Of a DNA stretch of 64,000 nucleotides, positions 19,780 through 32,089 are shown piece by piece. The notes below the pieces were generated by a model. It worked only from the letters and a program-made list of their open reading frames with translations. It was not told the origin of the DNA and searched no databases. Source of the stretch: Pseudomonadota bacterium. GTDB taxonomy: Bacteria > Pseudomonadota > Alphaproteobacteria > Acetobacterales > Acetobacteraceae. The translations under genes and the position numbers were made by a program. Position 1 is the first letter of the stretch. Every line of letters begins with the position of its first letter. Where the stretch lies: positions 23,467-87,466 of the forward strand of contig JAJYYH010000015.1 of the NCBI GenBank assembly GCA_021801255.1, read 5' to 3'.

Positions 19780-20663
19780 CCACGCGCTGCGGCTACGCCG
19801 CCATCGTGGGCGCGCCGAATGCCGGCAAATCGACACTGCTCAACCAGATTGCCGGCGCCAAGCTCTCGATCGTCACGCCCAAGGCGCAGACCACGCGGTT
19901 TCGCATACTCGGCATCATCATGCGGGGCGAGGCGCAAATCCTGCTGGTCGATACGCCGGGGATTTTTGCCCCGCGCCGCCGGCTCGACCGGCTGATGGTC
20001 CAGGCCGCCTGGAGCGGGGCGGCCGACGCCGATCTCGTGCTGCTCGTCGTCGATGCCCGCACCGGGCTCGGCGAGCCGGTCCGCGCCATCGCCGAGGGCC
20101 TGGCCGGGCGGCGGGTCTGGCTGGTGCTCAACAAGATCGACCTCACGCCACGCCCCAAGCTCCTGCCGCTGAGTGCCACCCTGCACGCGCTCTTGCCGTT
20201 CGAGCGGAGTTTCATGGTCAGCGCGGCAAGCGGCGATGGCGTCGCGGCGCTGATCGCGGCGATCGCGGAAGCGATGCCGGAAGGGCCGCATCTCTATCCC
20301 GGGGACGACCTCACCGATCTCCCCGACCGGCTGCTCGCCGCCGAGATCGTGCGCGAGCAGATTTTTCTCCAGACCCACGAGGAAGTGCCCTACGTGGTGA
20401 CCGTCGAGACCGAGCGCTTCGAGACCCGCGCCGATGGTTCGCTGCGCATCGAGGCGATGGTCTATGTCGCCCGCCCCGGCCACAAGGCCATCGTGATCGG
20501 CGAGAAGGGACAGCGCATTCGCGAAATCGGCACCCGCGCCCGCGCGGTGCTCGCGGAACTGCTGGAGCGCCCGGTGCATCTTTTCCTCCACGTCAAGGAG
20601 CGCCCGGGCTGGGACGAGGAGACGGCGCGGCTCCGGGCGATCGGCCTTGAGGAGAAGCGTTAG
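19776..20663 (+). CDS. era: GTPase Era
   Basis: A 295-residue GTPase for 30S subunit assembly and 16S rRNA 3'-end maturation. G1 is GAPNAGKST (residues 11-19), switch I is PKAQTTRFR, G3 is DTPGIF, and G4 is NKID. A KH RNA-binding domain occupies about residues 200-285, with IGEKGQRIREIGTRAR. It overlaps rnc by 4 bases. Start is ATG. Length is normal for the family. Confidence 0.96.
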   Translation: MTTRCGYAAIVGAPNAGKSTLLNQIAGAKLSIVTPKAQTTRFRILGIIMRGEAQILLVDTPGIFAPRRRLDRLMVQAAWSGAADADLVLLVVDARTGLGEPVRAIAEGLAGRRVWLVLNKIDLTPRPKLLPLSATLHALLPFERSFMVSAASGDGVAALIAAIAEAMPEGPHLYPGDDLTDLPDRLLAAEIVREQIFLQTHEEVPYVVTVETERFETRADGSLRIEAMVYVARPGHKAIVIGEKGQRIREIGTRARAVLAELLERPVHLFLHVKERPGWDEETARLRAIGLEEKR

Positions 20664-20694
20664 GCAAGGGTAAAAAATCCTCCCGTGGTGACCC

Positions 20695-21912
20695 TCACCA
20701 CGCAACCAAAGCGGCAACCAAAGCGCCGAGGAGAACGACCAGCCAGGGCGGCGCCTTCCAGGCGGTGAGCGCGAGAAAAGCCGCGAGTGCGAGGCCGAAA
20801 TCGGCGGGGGTGGCGATCGCGCTGGTCCACACCGGCGTGTAGAGAGCGGCGACGAGCAGCCCGACGACGGCGGCGTTCACCCCGCGCAGCGCCGCCTGCA
20901 CGGCGGCCAGCCGGCGGAGATCGTCCCAGAACGGCAGAATCCCGATCAGCAGCAGGAACGACGGCAAATAAATCGCCGCCAGCGCGATCAGCCCGCCCAG
21001 CCAGCCATGCGGCGCCGGACGCATGGCGGCGCCGAGATAGGCGGCGAAGGTGAAAAGCGGGCCGGGCACCGCCTGCGCCGCGCCATAGCCCGCGAGAAAC
21101 GCATCATTGGAAACCCAACCTTCCGGCACCACGGCACGCTGCAACAGCGGCAGCACGACATGGCCGCCACCGAATACCAGCGCGCCCGAGCGATAGAAGG
21201 CATTGACCAGCGCCGCCAGATGATTGCCAGTGGCGGCCAGCAACGGCAGGCCGAGCAGCAGGGCCACGAACAGCACCAGCGCCGCCACCGCCAGCCGCCG
21301 ATCCAGCGTAAACCCCAGACGGCCGGCTGGCACCGCGCCGGGAGCGGCGAAAAGCCGCCAGCCGATCAACCCGCCAAGGATGATCGCCGCGATCTGGCCG
21401 AACGCCGAGGGCACGGCGAGTGCGAGGATGGCGCTGGCCACGGCGAGGCTCGCGCGCGGGCGATCGGGGCAGAGATTACGCGCCATCCCCCAGACCGCCT
21501 GGGCCACCACCGCGACGGCGACGATCTTGAGCCCGTGCAGCCACGGCGCGTGGCCAAGATCGCCGAGCGCCCGCAGGCTGGTTGCAAAAATGATAAGGGC
21601 CGCCGCCGAGGGCAGGCTGAAGCCGAGCCAGGCGGCGAAACCGCCCGCCAGCCCGGCGCGCAGAATGCCGAGACTGACCGCGACCTGGCTGCTCGCCGGG
21701 CCGGGCAGAAACTGGCAGAGCGCCACGATATCGGCATAGCTCGGCTCATCGAGCCAGGCGCGGCGGGCGATGAACTCGGCGCGGAAATAGCCGAGATGCG
21801 CCACCGGCCCGCCGAAACTCGTCAGACCAAGCCGGAGAAAAATCCGCAAAACCTCGGCGGCACTGCCGCGCGACCTTTGACCCTCGGTCGCGGAAACCGC
21901 GCCTTCCGTCAT
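20695..21912 (-). CDS. chrA: Chromate transporter family protein (CHR, two-domain)
   Basis: A 405-residue inner-membrane protein of the long CHR family: two homologous halves of about six helices each. The N-half shows FGGPVAHLGYFRAEF and LPGPASSQVAV; the C-half shows the mirrored FGGGHVVLPLLQRAVV and YGAAQAVPGPLFTFAAYLG. Known members export chromate and give resistance; some transport sulphate. It begins 10 bases after the end of the acyl-CoA synthetase gene on the same strand, so it may be co-transcribed with it, an odd pairing. Family certain; substrate inferred. Confidence 0.88.
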   Translation of the reverse strand: MTEGAVSATEGQRSRGSAAEVLRIFLRLGLTSFGGPVAHLGYFRAEFIARRAWLDEPSYADIVALCQFLPGPASSQVAVSLGILRAGLAGGFAAWLGFSLPSAAALIIFATSLRALGDLGHAPWLHGLKIVAVAVVAQAVWGMARNLCPDRPRASLAVASAILALAVPSAFGQIAAIILGGLIGWRLFAAPGAVPAGRLGFTLDRRLAVAALVLFVALLLGLPLLAATGNHLAALVNAFYRSGALVFGGGHVVLPLLQRAVVPEGWVSNDAFLAGYGAAQAVPGPLFTFAAYLGAAMRPAPHGWLGGLIALAAIYLPSFLLLIGILPFWDDLRRLAAVQAALRGVNAAVVGLLVAALYTPVWTSAIATPADFGLALAAFLALTAWKAPPWLVVLLGALVAALVAW

Positions 21913-21921
21913 CGCGAGGCG

Positions 21922-23604
21922 TTACGGCGCCGCCGCAGGCGCGCTCTCGGGCGCGATCTGGTGGTTCGCATAGAGCTTGCGAAGCGTCGCCTTGGAAAGC
22001 TTGCCGGTCGCGGTGTGCGGCAGATCCTCGACGATGATCACATCATCAGGCAGCCACCAGCGCGCCACCTTGTCGGCGAGAAAATCGCGCATGTCCTGCC
22101 GGGTGACCACTTTGCCCTCCTTGCAGCGGATCAGCAGCAGGGGCCGCTCGACCCATTTCGGATGAGGAATGCCGATCACCGCCGCCTCCAGCACGTCGGC
22201 GTGGCCGATCGCGGCATTCTCCAGCGCGATCGAGGAAATCCACTCGCCGCCCGATTTGATGATGTCCTTGGCGCGGTCGGTGAGCGTGACATAGCCGTCG
22301 CTATCGATGGTCGCGACATCGCCGGTATCGAACCAGTTTTCCGCATCCACCACGACGCCGCCCTCGCCCCGGAAATACCCCGCCGTCACCCACGGCCCGC
22401 GCACCACGAGATGGCCGACGGCAACCCCGTCACGCGGCAATTCCTGGCCCGCGTCATCGACGATGCGCACCTCGACGCCATAGACCGGGCGGCCCTGCTT
22501 GGCTTGGATATCATAGCGCGCCTCGCGGTCGAGGCCAGCGTGTTTGGGCAGCAGCCGCCCGATGGTGGCGATCGGGCTGGTTTCCGTCATGCCCCAGGCA
22601 TGCAGGAGAAAGGCGCCGAAATCGCGATCGAAGCGGGCGATCAGGGAGCGCGGCGCCGCCGAGCCGCCGACCAGGGCGCGGTCGAGATGGAAGACGCCGA
22701 GATCGAGTTTGTCGCGGTTGCGGTCGATATAGTCGAAAAATCCGAACCACACGGTCGGCACGCCGGCCACGACATTGCACGCCTCATCGCGGGTCAGCGC
22801 GAAGAGACTCCCGCCATCAAGCTCGGCGCCGGGAAAAACCAGCTTCGCCCCGCACATCGCCGCAGCGAAGGGCAGCCCCCAGGCATTGGCATGAAACAGC
22901 GGCACCACTGTCAGCACGCTATCCATGCAGGAAAGGCCGAGCCCGTCCGCAGCAGCCGCGCAGAAGGAGTGCAACAGCAGCGCGCGATGGCTGTAGAGCA
23001 CGCCTTTGGGATTGCCCGTGGTGCCGGATGTGTAGCAGAGGATGGAGGCGGCGTTTTCATCGAGATCCGGCCAGGAAAATTGAGCGCTCTCGGCGGCGAG
23101 CAGTTCCTCGTAACAGAGCAGATTGGGCAGATCGATGGCCGGCATGTGCGCGCGATCGGTGAGCGCGATATAGCCGCGCACGCCCTTGATGCGGGGCGCC
23201 AGCGCGCTCACCAACGCGGCAAAACTGAGATCGAAAAAAATATACTGATCCTCGGCGTGTTCCAGCATGTATTCGATCTGCGCCTGAAACAGCCGGGGGT
23301 TGATGGTGTGCAACACCACGCCCGAACCGATCGCGCCGAAATAGAGTTCGAGATGGCGCTGCGTATTCCAGGCGAGCGTTGCAACCCGCTCCCCCTCGCG
23401 CACCCCAAGCCGGGCCAGCGCATTGGCCAGCCGCTTCGCCCGCCCCTCCACCTCGCCCCAGTTGGTGCGAACCACCGGCCCCTCGACGCTGCGACCGACG
23501 ATCTCGCGCCCCGCATGGTTGCGCGCGGCATGGGTGATCAGCGATGAGAGCAAGAGCGGCGTGCGCTGCATCAATCCTTGCATCAGTTTTCTCCCCGCAC
23601 TCAT
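21922..23604 (-). CDS. AMP-dependent acyl-CoA synthetase/ligase
   Basis: A 560-residue ANL-superfamily enzyme that activates a carboxylic acid to the acyl-CoA through an acyl-adenylate. The phosphate-binding loop is [16 protein letters not shown] (about residues 195-210), followed by the adenine-site WGMTETSP (about 345) and hinge motif with [14 protein letters not shown] and [15 protein letters not shown]. The catalytic Lys near the end is in HTATGKLSK. The closest groups by eye are medium/long-chain ligases and the DmdB-like methylthiopropionate-CoA ligases. The neighbours are a nitronate monooxygenase-like gene upstream and chrA downstream. Substrate unknown. Confidence 0.9.
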   Translation of the reverse strand: MSAGRKLMQGLMQRTPLLLSSLITHAARNHAGREIVGRSVEGPVVRTNWGEVEGRAKRLANALARLGVREGERVATLAWNTQRHLELYFGAIGSGVVLHTINPRLFQAQIEYMLEHAEDQYIFFDLSFAALVSALAPRIKGVRGYIALTDRAHMPAIDLPNLLCYEELLAAESAQFSWPDLDENAASILCYTSGTTGNPKGVLYSHRALLLHSFCAAAADGLGLSCMDSVLTVVPLFHANAWGLPFAAAMCGAKLVFPGAELDGGSLFALTRDEACNVVAGVPTVWFGFFDYIDRNRDKLDLGVFHLDRALVGGSAAPRSLIARFDRDFGAFLLHAWGMTETSPIATIGRLLPKHAGLDREARYDIQAKQGRPVYGVEVRIVDDAGQELPRDGVAVGHLVVRGPWVTAGYFRGEGGVVVDAENWFDTGDVATIDSDGYVTLTDRAKDIIKSGGEWISSIALENAAIGHADVLEAAVIGIPHPKWVERPLLLIRCKEGKVVTRQDMRDFLADKVARWWLPDDVIIVEDLPHTATGKLSKATLRKLYANHQIAPESAPAAAP

Positions 23605-23642
23605 GCCCCGGTGGTTCCCGGAGCCCTGTTTTTTTCAGCGTG

Positions 23643-23657
23643 TGAAAATCAATCGAA
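23643..23657 (-). repeat. 15-base fragment matching the end of the 105-base element
   Basis: TGAAAATCAATCGAA is identical to the terminal segment of the elements at 12504 and 46771. It abuts the stop codon of the flavin oxidoreductase gene. Only this part and a nearby T-run match, so it is either a remnant or chance. Confidence 0.4.
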
Positions 23658-25070
23658 TCAGCGTCCAGTCAGAATCCGCTCGATCAGCTGCTTGACGGTC
23701 GGGATGAATCCGTTCGAGTAAAATGGGTCGGTTGCAAAACGAAAACCGTTATGCCCGCTGAACATCAGGTTGTGTTCGACCGAGCGCGGATCCTCGCCAT
23801 CGTGGGCAATGCTCTGCAAGGTTTTCTGGATGCAGAAGCTGCGGGGATCGGCCTTCTTGCCGTTGCTGTATTCGGGCGGATGCTCACTCCAGTTGGAGAA
23901 GCGGCACTGGCTGAGGCAGCCCATGCAGGCAACCTGGTCGGCAACGATCTCGCGCGCTTTCTCGGGGGTGACGAAAATCAGCGTATTATCGGGCGTGCGC
24001 ATCGCCTCGGAAAAACCCTCGACCACCCATTCCCGCACCCGGGCGAGATCGGGCGGGGTGAAATAGACGATGCGCCGGCGCGGCCCGACGCCATATTCCG
24101 CGACATGCTCGCCGACCGGCTCGGTGGTATAGGCCACCTGACGCTCGTTCCGCTCGCGCAGTTCCTGGATGAAGGCGTTGTTCACCGCGCTCGAATAGAA
24201 CCCGGTCGGGCTGAAGTGATTGAGGAAGACATCGCCTTCCTTGAGCGTCAGCAGCTTCTTTTTCCACGCGTCGCTGATCGGGCTTTCCTGGGTCAGCAGC
24301 GCCCGCGTGCCGAATTGAAAGGCGACCGGGCCAAGCTCGGGATTGTCGATCCAGTCCTGCCACTCCTCCAGCCACCACACGCCGCCGGCCATGATGATCG
24401 GGGTTTCACCGAGGCCGAAGCTGCGCATCAGCTTGCGCAGCGCCAGCACCCGCGGATAGGGATCCTCCGGCCGACTCGGGTCCTCGCTGTTGGAAAGCCC
24501 ATTATGGCCGCCGGCACGCCAGGGGTCTTCGTAGACCACGCCGCCCAGCCATTCGGCGGCCTTGCTATAGGCGCGCCGCCAGAGCGCGTTGAAGGCGCGC
24601 GCCGAGGAGATGATCGGGTAATAATGCACGCTGAAGCGGGCGGCGATGTCGGACAGGCGATAGGGCATGCCGGCGCCGCAGGTCAGGCCGTGGATCAGCC
24701 CCCTCGCCCCCTCCAGAACCCCGGTGATGACGCGCTCGGCGCCCGCCATTTCCCACAAGATATTGGCGTGGATGCGGCCTTGCCCGCCGGCCAGCTCATG
24801 AGCCTGGCGCGCCTGGTAGATGCCGCCGCGAATGGCGAAATCGATCAGCTCCTCGTGACGCTCCCGCCGCGTATGGCCATGATAGACTTCCGGGATGGCG
24901 CGGCCCTCGGCGTCATGGATATCGGCATTGACCGCGCTGAAGGTGCCGACGCCCCCGCTTGCCGCCCAATTGCCCGAGGACCAGCCATTGGAGACGGAAA
25001 CGCCCTTGCCGCCTTCCACCAGCGGCAGCACCTCCACCCCCCCCATGCGGATCGCGTTGATCGCCTTCAT
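23658..25070 (-). CDS. Nitronate monooxygenase-family flavin oxidoreductase
   Basis: A 470-residue FMN-dependent TIM-barrel protein of the 2-nitropropane dioxygenase/enoyl-reductase-like superfamily. The N-terminal part has GVSVSNGWSSGNWA and GGVGTFSAVNAD; the central part has THGL-like GLIHGLTCGAGMPYRL; FMN-phosphate contacts are likely in IIMAGGVWW and AFQFGTRAL. Unlike short family members it has a long C-terminal part with a cysteine cluster Cys-Met-Gly-Cys-Leu-Ser-Gln-Cys (near residue 400), which suggests a metal or Fe-S site. I start at 25070 (MKAINAIRMGG); an upstream start at 25148 is less conserved. The substrate is unknown. Confidence 0.8.
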   Translation of the reverse strand: MKAINAIRMGGVEVLPLVEGGKGVSVSNGWSSGNWAASGGVGTFSAVNADIHDAEGRAIPEVYHGHTRRERHEELIDFAIRGGIYQARQAHELAGGQGRIHANILWEMAGAERVITGVLEGARGLIHGLTCGAGMPYRLSDIAARFSVHYYPIISSARAFNALWRRAYSKAAEWLGGVVYEDPWRAGGHNGLSNSEDPSRPEDPYPRVLALRKLMRSFGLGETPIIMAGGVWWLEEWQDWIDNPELGPVAFQFGTRALLTQESPISDAWKKKLLTLKEGDVFLNHFSPTGFYSSAVNNAFIQELRERNERQVAYTTEPVGEHVAEYGVGPRRRIVYFTPPDLARVREWVVEGFSEAMRTPDNTLIFVTPEKAREIVADQVACMGCLSQCRFSNWSEHPPEYSNGKKADPRSFCIQKTLQSIAHDGEDPRSVEHNLMFSGHNGFRFATDPFYSNGFIPTVKQLIERILTGR

Positions 25071-25152
25071 CGCCGCCCTGCTCCCTCGTCTCAGCATTGC
25101 AACCACTGGCCCGTGAAGGCAAGACGTCGCTGAAGCGCTGCCCTCCAAGCAA

Positions 25153-25184
25153 CGCCCGCCCAGAGCGATACTCTGGCGCGGGCG
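25153..25184 (-). terminator. Strong hairpin after pnp
   Basis: Arms CGCCCGCCCAGAG and CTCTGGCGCGGGCG with a 5-base loop CGATA and one bulged base lie 12 bases after the pnp stop. There is no T-run, so it may protect the 3' end or act with Rho rather than as a classic intrinsic terminator. Confidence 0.55.
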
Positions 25185-25195
25185 GCGTCGGTCGA

Positions 25196-27370
<2,175 letters not shown>

Positions 27371-27676
27371 CGTCCTTCAAACAGAGACGCGGAACGGGCG
27401 GGCGATGAGCGGGCGATCCGAAACCCTCGATGCAGGCCGGCGTCTCGGGTCGCACGGCCTTCGCTCCGCCGCGGCGGAGCTATGAGCCATGCAACCGGAG
27501 GCGCCGCTCTGAACCCGCATCCTGAACCTGCCGCGGGTGTGCGGATCAGCCAGCCGATATTCCGCCGCGATCGCGGCGGCCGGGCGCCTTGCCCGGCCAG
27601 TTGCTCCACGCCCCATGGCGTGGAGGTGGCGCCGATCGCCGCTATATAATCGCTGCGACCGGAGACGCCAAACCCA
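27371..27676 (-). other. rpsO-pnp spacer with four perfect stem structures
   Basis: No gene is supported here. It holds an 18-base perfect palindrome at 27463-27480, another at 27562-27579, an 8-bp stem at 27578-27598 (GGCCGGGC/GCCCGGCC, 5-base loop), and a 9-bp stem at 27604-27625 (CTCCACGCC/GGCGTGGAG, loop CCAT). A TATATA block lies near 27642-27650. It is the leader of the pnp message and a likely RNase III target and/or terminator region. Confidence 0.7.
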
Positions 27677-27946
27677 TCACCGACGCAGATTGAGGCGGGC
27701 AATCAGCGCCTCATAGCGTGGCGCGCTCTTGCGCTTGAGATAATCCAAGAGACTGCGGCGCTGCCCGACCAGCATCAGAAGGCCACGCCGGCTGTGGAAA
27801 TCCTTGGCGTGGGTCTTGAGATGTTCGGTGAGGTTGACGATCCGTTCGCTCAGCAGCGCCACCTGAACTTCCGGGCTGCCGGTATCGCCGGGATGCGTCG
27901 CATAGTCGGAAACCAGCGCCGTGCGGCGCTCGGGCGTCATCGACAT
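27677..27946 (-). CDS. rpsO: 30S ribosomal protein S15
   Basis: An 89-residue primary 16S rRNA-binding protein. The diagnostic region [26 protein letters not shown] (split here: [16 protein letters not shown] then [20 protein letters not shown]) is intact and the end is [13 protein letters not shown]. It lies between truB (25-base gap) and pnp, the standard order. Start ATG, normal length. Confidence 0.98.
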   Translation of the reverse strand: MSMTPERRTALVSDYATHPGDTGSPEVQVALLSERIVNLTEHLKTHAKDFHSRRGLLMLVGQRRSLLDYLKRKSAPRYEALIARLNLRR

Positions 27947-27970
27947 CGGATACTCTCTCCTTGAGCGGGG

Positions 27971-28891
27971 TTACAACAAGCGCTCGGGCCTGAGCCAGCC
28001 ATCCTCCAGCCGGCACAGCCCGATCACGCGCGTCCCCGCCATGGCCCGCACCAATCCCCCTTCAGGGTCGGCGGTCATGGGAATCCGGCCCATCAGTGCA
28101 ACCAAGCTGATCGCCTGGCCGTGCATCAGGCCGTTCGTCTCCGCCTCGGTCAAGGCCAGCGCCGGGATGTCGGCCAGCGCGGTCGCGACCGGAAGCAGGA
28201 GATCCGGGGAAGCGGCCTCGGTATCGCCGTTTCCCGCGATCTTGTCCAGTGGAAAAGCCATGCTCTCGTGAAACGGCCCGACGCGCAGACGGCGCAGCGC
28301 CGCGACATGGCCGAGCGTGCCGCAAGCCCGCGCCAGATCGCGCGCGAGGCTCCGCATATAGACACCCTTGCCGGATTCGACCTCGAACACCACGCGCTCG
28401 GCGTCCAGCCGCTCGATCAGCTCGAACCGATCGACCCGCGCCGGTCGCGCCGCCAGTTCCGGCGGGCGGCCCTCGCGCGCCAGGTCATAGGCGCGCGCGC
28501 CCTCCACCTTCACCGCCGAGAAAACCGGCGGCACCTGCATGATCGCGCCACGAAACGCCGGCAATGCGGCCTCGATCGCCGCCGCATCGGGCCGCACCTC
28601 GGAAACCCCGACCACCTGGCCGTCGGCGTCATCGGTGTCACGCGCCTCGCCGAAACAGAGCGTGAAACGATAGAGCTTGGTGCCATCCATCACATAGGGC
28701 ACGGTCTTGGTCGCAACCCCGAACGCCACCGGCAGAACCCCCGTGGCCAACGGATCAAGCGTGCCGCCATGCCCGGCCTTTTGCGCATCAAAGCGGCGCC
28801 GCACCCGGTTGACCACGTCCGTGCTGGTTACCCCCGCCGGCTTGTCCACCACCAGCCAGCCATCCAACATCCGTCCCCGCCGCTTGCGCAT
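27971..28891 (-). CDS. truB: tRNA pseudouridine(55) synthase
   Basis: A 306-residue enzyme that makes pseudouridine 55 in the T-loop of tRNAs. The catalytic Asp is in GHGGTLDPLATGVLPVA (about residues 40-56). Further TruB blocks are YRFTLCFGEARDTDDADG and GVYMRSLARDLARACGT. A C-terminal PUA-like domain carries GQAISLVALMGRIP. GTG at 28894 directly precedes the ATG used here. A copy of the multi-hairpin repeat separates it from rbfA, so it may be partly uncoupled from the upstream operon. Confidence 0.96.
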   Translation of the reverse strand: MRKRRGRMLDGWLVVDKPAGVTSTDVVNRVRRRFDAQKAGHGGTLDPLATGVLPVAFGVATKTVPYVMDGTKLYRFTLCFGEARDTDDADGQVVGVSEVRPDAAAIEAALPAFRGAIMQVPPVFSAVKVEGARAYDLAREGRPPELAARPARVDRFELIERLDAERVVFEVESGKGVYMRSLARDLARACGTLGHVAALRRLRVGPFHESMAFPLDKIAGNGDTEAASPDLLLPVATALADIPALALTEAETNGLMHGQAISLVALMGRIPMTADPEGGLVRAMAGTRVIGLCRLEDGWLRPERLL

Positions 28892-28920
28892 CACCGGGCC
28901 CCGACGCGAAGGCAGGAAAC

Positions 28921-29034
28921 TAAGGCCAGGGCGCTGCCCTGGAGCCGCTGGGGGCAGTGGCCCCAGGCCCCCATCCTGGAGGTTTGCCCGAGAGGGGCGC
29001 AGCTCGACCGTCGGGCAACGCCCCTGGCCCCACC
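28921..29034. repeat. Multi-hairpin intergenic repeat, copy B
   Basis: It begins TAAGGCCAGGGCGCTGCCC and continues with GGGGGC/GCCCC-type and CAGGGGCG-type pairs; a second inner stem is TTGCCCGA/TCGGGCAA. It is the most diverged copy and sits inside the translation operon between rbfA and truB. Confidence 0.7.
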
Positions 29035-29048
29035 TTCGCGCCTCATGC

Positions 29049-29429
29049 TCAGTGCCGATCGAGGTCGCGGGCGACCGTGGGGGAGCGCAGGAGGGAATCG
29101 ATTTCCATGGCGTAGTCGAGGGAGGTGTCGGGTTCGAAATGCAGGTCGGGGGCGAATCTCAGGCGGAGAGCCTGGGCGATCTGGGCGCGGAGATAGGCGT
29201 GGGCGTGTTCGAGGGCGGGCAGCAGGGCAGCCGCGTCGGAGCGGCCGAGCCGGCTGAAAAACACCGTGGCGTGCCGCAGATCGGGGCTCATTCGCACCTC
29301 GGTCACGGTGATCTGGGCGCCGGCCAGCGCCGGGTCACGGAAGCCGCCGCGGGAAAAAATCCCGGCGAGCACGTGGCGGATTTCCTCGGCGACGCGCAGT
29401 TGCCGCTGGCTCGGTCCGGCGCGCTTCAT
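29049..29429 (-). CDS. rbfA: Ribosome-binding factor A
   Basis: A 126-residue 30S maturation factor with a KH-like fold. Recognised by [16 protein letters not shown] at the start, then [22 protein letters not shown] and [20 protein letters not shown], the last being the family signature. The start ATG overlaps the infB stop as ATGA, which implies coupling. The frame is open further upstream inside infB but those residues are not RbfA-like. Confidence 0.96.
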   Translation of the reverse strand: MKRAGPSQRQLRVAEEIRHVLAGIFSRGGFRDPALAGAQITVTEVRMSPDLRHATVFFSRLGRSDAAALLPALEHAHAYLRAQIAQALRLRFAPDLHFEPDTSLDYAMEIDSLLRSPTVARDLDRH

Positions 29430-32074
29430 GCCGCGACCAGCTCGGTCTCGAAGCACTCGACAACATCGCCCTCGCGCAGGTCGTTGAATCCGGCGAAAGA
29501 GAGGCCGCATTCATAGCCGCGCGCGACCTCGCGGACATCATCCTTGAAGCGCTTGAGCTGCGACAGCTCGCCCTGATGGACCACCACGCCGTCGCGGAGC
29601 AGCCGCACCCCGGCGCCGCGCCGCACCACGCCCTCGGTGATCATGCAGCCGGCGACCTTGCCGACCTTGGTGATCTCGAACACCTTGCGGATTTCGGCAT
29701 AGCCGAGGAACTTCTCGCGCGCCTTGGGCGCGGTCCGGCCACGCACCAGCTTCTCGATATCGTCGGCGACCTCGTAGATGATGCTGTAGTAGCGCACATC
29801 GACGCCCTCGCGGCTGGCCAGTTCGCGCGCCTGGGCGGTGGCGCGGACGTTGAAGGCGACGACCACCGCTTCCGAGGCCTTGGCGAGCTGGATATCGCTT
29901 TCGGTGATCTGGCCGACCCCGGCATGCAGCACCCGGACCTTGACCTCCTCGGTGCCAATCTTGACGACGGTGGCCGAGAGCGCCTCCGCCGAGCCCTGCA
30001 CGTCGGCCTTGATGAGGACGGCGACCTCTTTCTGCTCGCCGGCCTGGATGCGCGCCAGCATCTGATCGAGCGTCCCGCGCCCGGCGGCGACGCCGGCATT
30101 GAGCTTCTCGCGCGCCTTGCGCTGGCGGAATTCCGAGATCTCGCGCGCCCGCGTCTCGCTTTCGACGGCAACCAGCGGCTCGCCCGCCACCGGCACGCCG
30201 GCGAGGCCGAGGATTTCCACCGGCGTCGAGGGGGATGCTGCCTTCAGCGGCTGGCCGCGATCGTCGAGCATGGCGCGCACGCGGCCCCATTCGGCCCCCG
30301 CCACGACGATATCGCCCTGGCGCAGCGTGCCCTTCTGGACCAGGACGGTGGCGACCGGGCCGCGGCCGCGATCGAGCCGGCTTTCGATCACCGCGCCCTC
30401 GGCGGGGCGATCGGGGTTGGCGCGCAGGTCGAGGATTTCCGCCTGGAGCAGGATCGCTTCCTCGAGCTTGTCGAGCCCGGTGCGCTTGAGCGCCGAAACC
30501 TCGACTTCCTGGGTCTCGCCGCCGAGCGATTCGACGACGATCTCGTGGCTCAGCAGTTCGTTGCGCACCCGATCGGGCCGAGCGCCGGGCTTGTCCATTT
30601 TGTTGATGGCGACGATGATCGGCGCGCCGGCGGCCTTGGCGTGGCGGATCGCCTCGATGGTCTGCGGCATCACCCCATCATCGGCGGCGACGACCAGAAT
30701 GACGATGTCGGTCACGCCGGCGCCGCGCGCGCGCATCGCCGTGAAGGCCTCGTGGCCCGGCGTGTCGATGAAGGTGATCCGTTCGCCCGAGGCCAGCTGC
30801 ACCTGATAGGCGCCGATATGCTGGGTGATGCCGCCGGCCTCGCCCGCCGCGACGTCGGTGGCACGGAGCGCATCGAGCAGCGAGGTCTTGCCGTGATCGA
30901 CATGGCCCATCACGGTGACCACCGGCGGACGCCGCAGCAGATCGGTGTCGGCGTCGGCCGAGCCCACCAGGCCCAGCTCGACATCGGCCTCGGAGACACG
31001 CTTGACGCGATGGCCGAATTCCTGAACCACCAGCTCGGCGGTGTCGGCATCGAGCGTCTGGGTGATGGTCGCCATCACGCCGAGCTTCATCAATGCCTTG
31101 ATCACCTCTGGCGCCCGCGCCGCCATGCGGTTGGCCAGTTCCTGGACGGAGATGTTGTCCGGCAGCACCACTTCGCGCACGACTTTCACCTGATCTGAAC
31201 GCAGCCGGTCGAGTTCCGCCTGACGCCGCTCGCGCTCACGCTGGCGACGCACCGAGGCGAGCGAGCGTACCCGTTCGTCCTCGCCCTCGAGCGCCGCCTG
31301 AACGTCGATGCGAGCGCCGCCGCGACGGCGATCCTCGACGATCTTCTTGGGCGCCGGCACTTGTGGCTTGCGCGCCGTGGCGGCAAGGCCGGAGCGACGC
31401 GCCGGACGGGCCTCTTCCTCGTCCTCGCCACGCGCGGCGCGGAGCCGCAGCGTTTCGGTCGGCGCCGCCGGCTTCGCCGTGGCCGCGCCGCTGCGGGGCG
31501 CGGCACGGCGCGGCTCCTCGGCGGATTTCCGGGTGGCGGGCGGCGGCGCGGCGGCGGCGGCCTCGGCCGCCTGGCGCGATTGCGCCTCGGCCGCGCGCTG
31601 CGACTCTTCCTCGGCGGCGCGGCGCGCTGCCTCCTCGGCCGCCTTGCGCGCTTCGTCCTCGCGGCGCCGCGCTTCCTCGGCAGCGGAGAGGATCGAGATC
31701 GTCTCCTGCTCGCGCCGCTCCGCCTCGCGCCGCACCTGGTCGCGCTGCTGCTCGACCAGGGCGCGCTGGCGCGCGGCAAGTTCGGCCGCGGTCAGGGCGC
31801 GCCCGGCACCGGGCGCCGGGCGGCTGGAAGACGTCGCGCCACCGCCGCGTCCCGGCTCGGCGCGTGGCGTCGCCGCCTCGCCGGGGGCCGAAGGCGCGCT
31901 CGGCGGCGCCGGGGCGCGCTTCTTGCGGACCTCGACCTGCACCACCTTGGAGCGGCCATGGCTGAAGCTTTGACGCACTGAGCCGGCATCGACCGTGCGG
32001 CCGATTTCCAACCGCCCGCTCGGCCGGAGCGAAAGCCGCCCCTTGCCCTGATCCTGATCGTTACTCTCGGTCAT
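29426..32074 (-). CDS. infB: Translation initiation factor IF-2
   Basis: An 882-residue GTPase that places initiator tRNA on the 30S subunit. The N-terminal third (about 1-300) is a long, charged low-complexity region rich in Ala, Arg and Glu, with coiled-coil tendency (repeated [24 protein letters not shown] units). The IF2_N motif [15 protein letters not shown] follows (near 300). G1 is [15 protein letters not shown] (near 390), G3 is DTPGHEAF, and G4 is NKMDKP. The C-terminal C2 domain ends with [20 protein letters not shown]. It is between ylxR and rbfA in the standard operon. Confidence 0.97.
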   Translation of the reverse strand: MTESNDQDQGKGRLSLRPSGRLEIGRTVDAGSVRQSFSHGRSKVVQVEVRKKRAPAPPSAPSAPGEAATPRAEPGRGGGATSSSRPAPGAGRALTAAELAARQRALVEQQRDQVRREAERREQETISILSAAEEARRREDEARKAAEEAARRAAEEESQRAAEAQSRQAAEAAAAAPPPATRKSAEEPRRAAPRSGAATAKPAAPTETLRLRAARGEDEEEARPARRSGLAATARKPQVPAPKKIVEDRRRGGARIDVQAALEGEDERVRSLASVRRQRERERRQAELDRLRSDQVKVVREVVLPDNISVQELANRMAARAPEVIKALMKLGVMATITQTLDADTAELVVQEFGHRVKRVSEADVELGLVGSADADTDLLRRPPVVTVMGHVDHGKTSLLDALRATDVAAGEAGGITQHIGAYQVQLASGERITFIDTPGHEAFTAMRARGAGVTDIVILVVAADDGVMPQTIEAIRHAKAAGAPIIVAINKMDKPGARPDRVRNELLSHEIVVESLGGETQEVEVSALKRTGLDKLEEAILLQAEILDLRANPDRPAEGAVIESRLDRGRGPVATVLVQKGTLRQGDIVVAGAEWGRVRAMLDDRGQPLKAASPSTPVEILGLAGVPVAGEPLVAVESETRAREISEFRQRKAREKLNAGVAAGRGTLDQMLARIQAGEQKEVAVLIKADVQGSAEALSATVVKIGTEEVKVRVLHAGVGQITESDIQLAKASEAVVVAFNVRATAQARELASREGVDVRYYSIIYEVADDIEKLVRGRTAPKAREKFLGYAEIRKVFEITKVGKVAGCMITEGVVRRGAGVRLLRDGVVVHQGELSQLKRFKDDVREVARGYECGLSFAGFNDLREGDVVECFETELVAA

Positions 32075-32089
32075 TGACCCGTCCGTCTT

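Noticed and set aside
21007..23547. Open frame of 846 codons opposite chrA and the acyl-CoA synthetase
   Set aside because: Antisense artefact of high GC; composition rich in Arg, His and Gln with no known motif.
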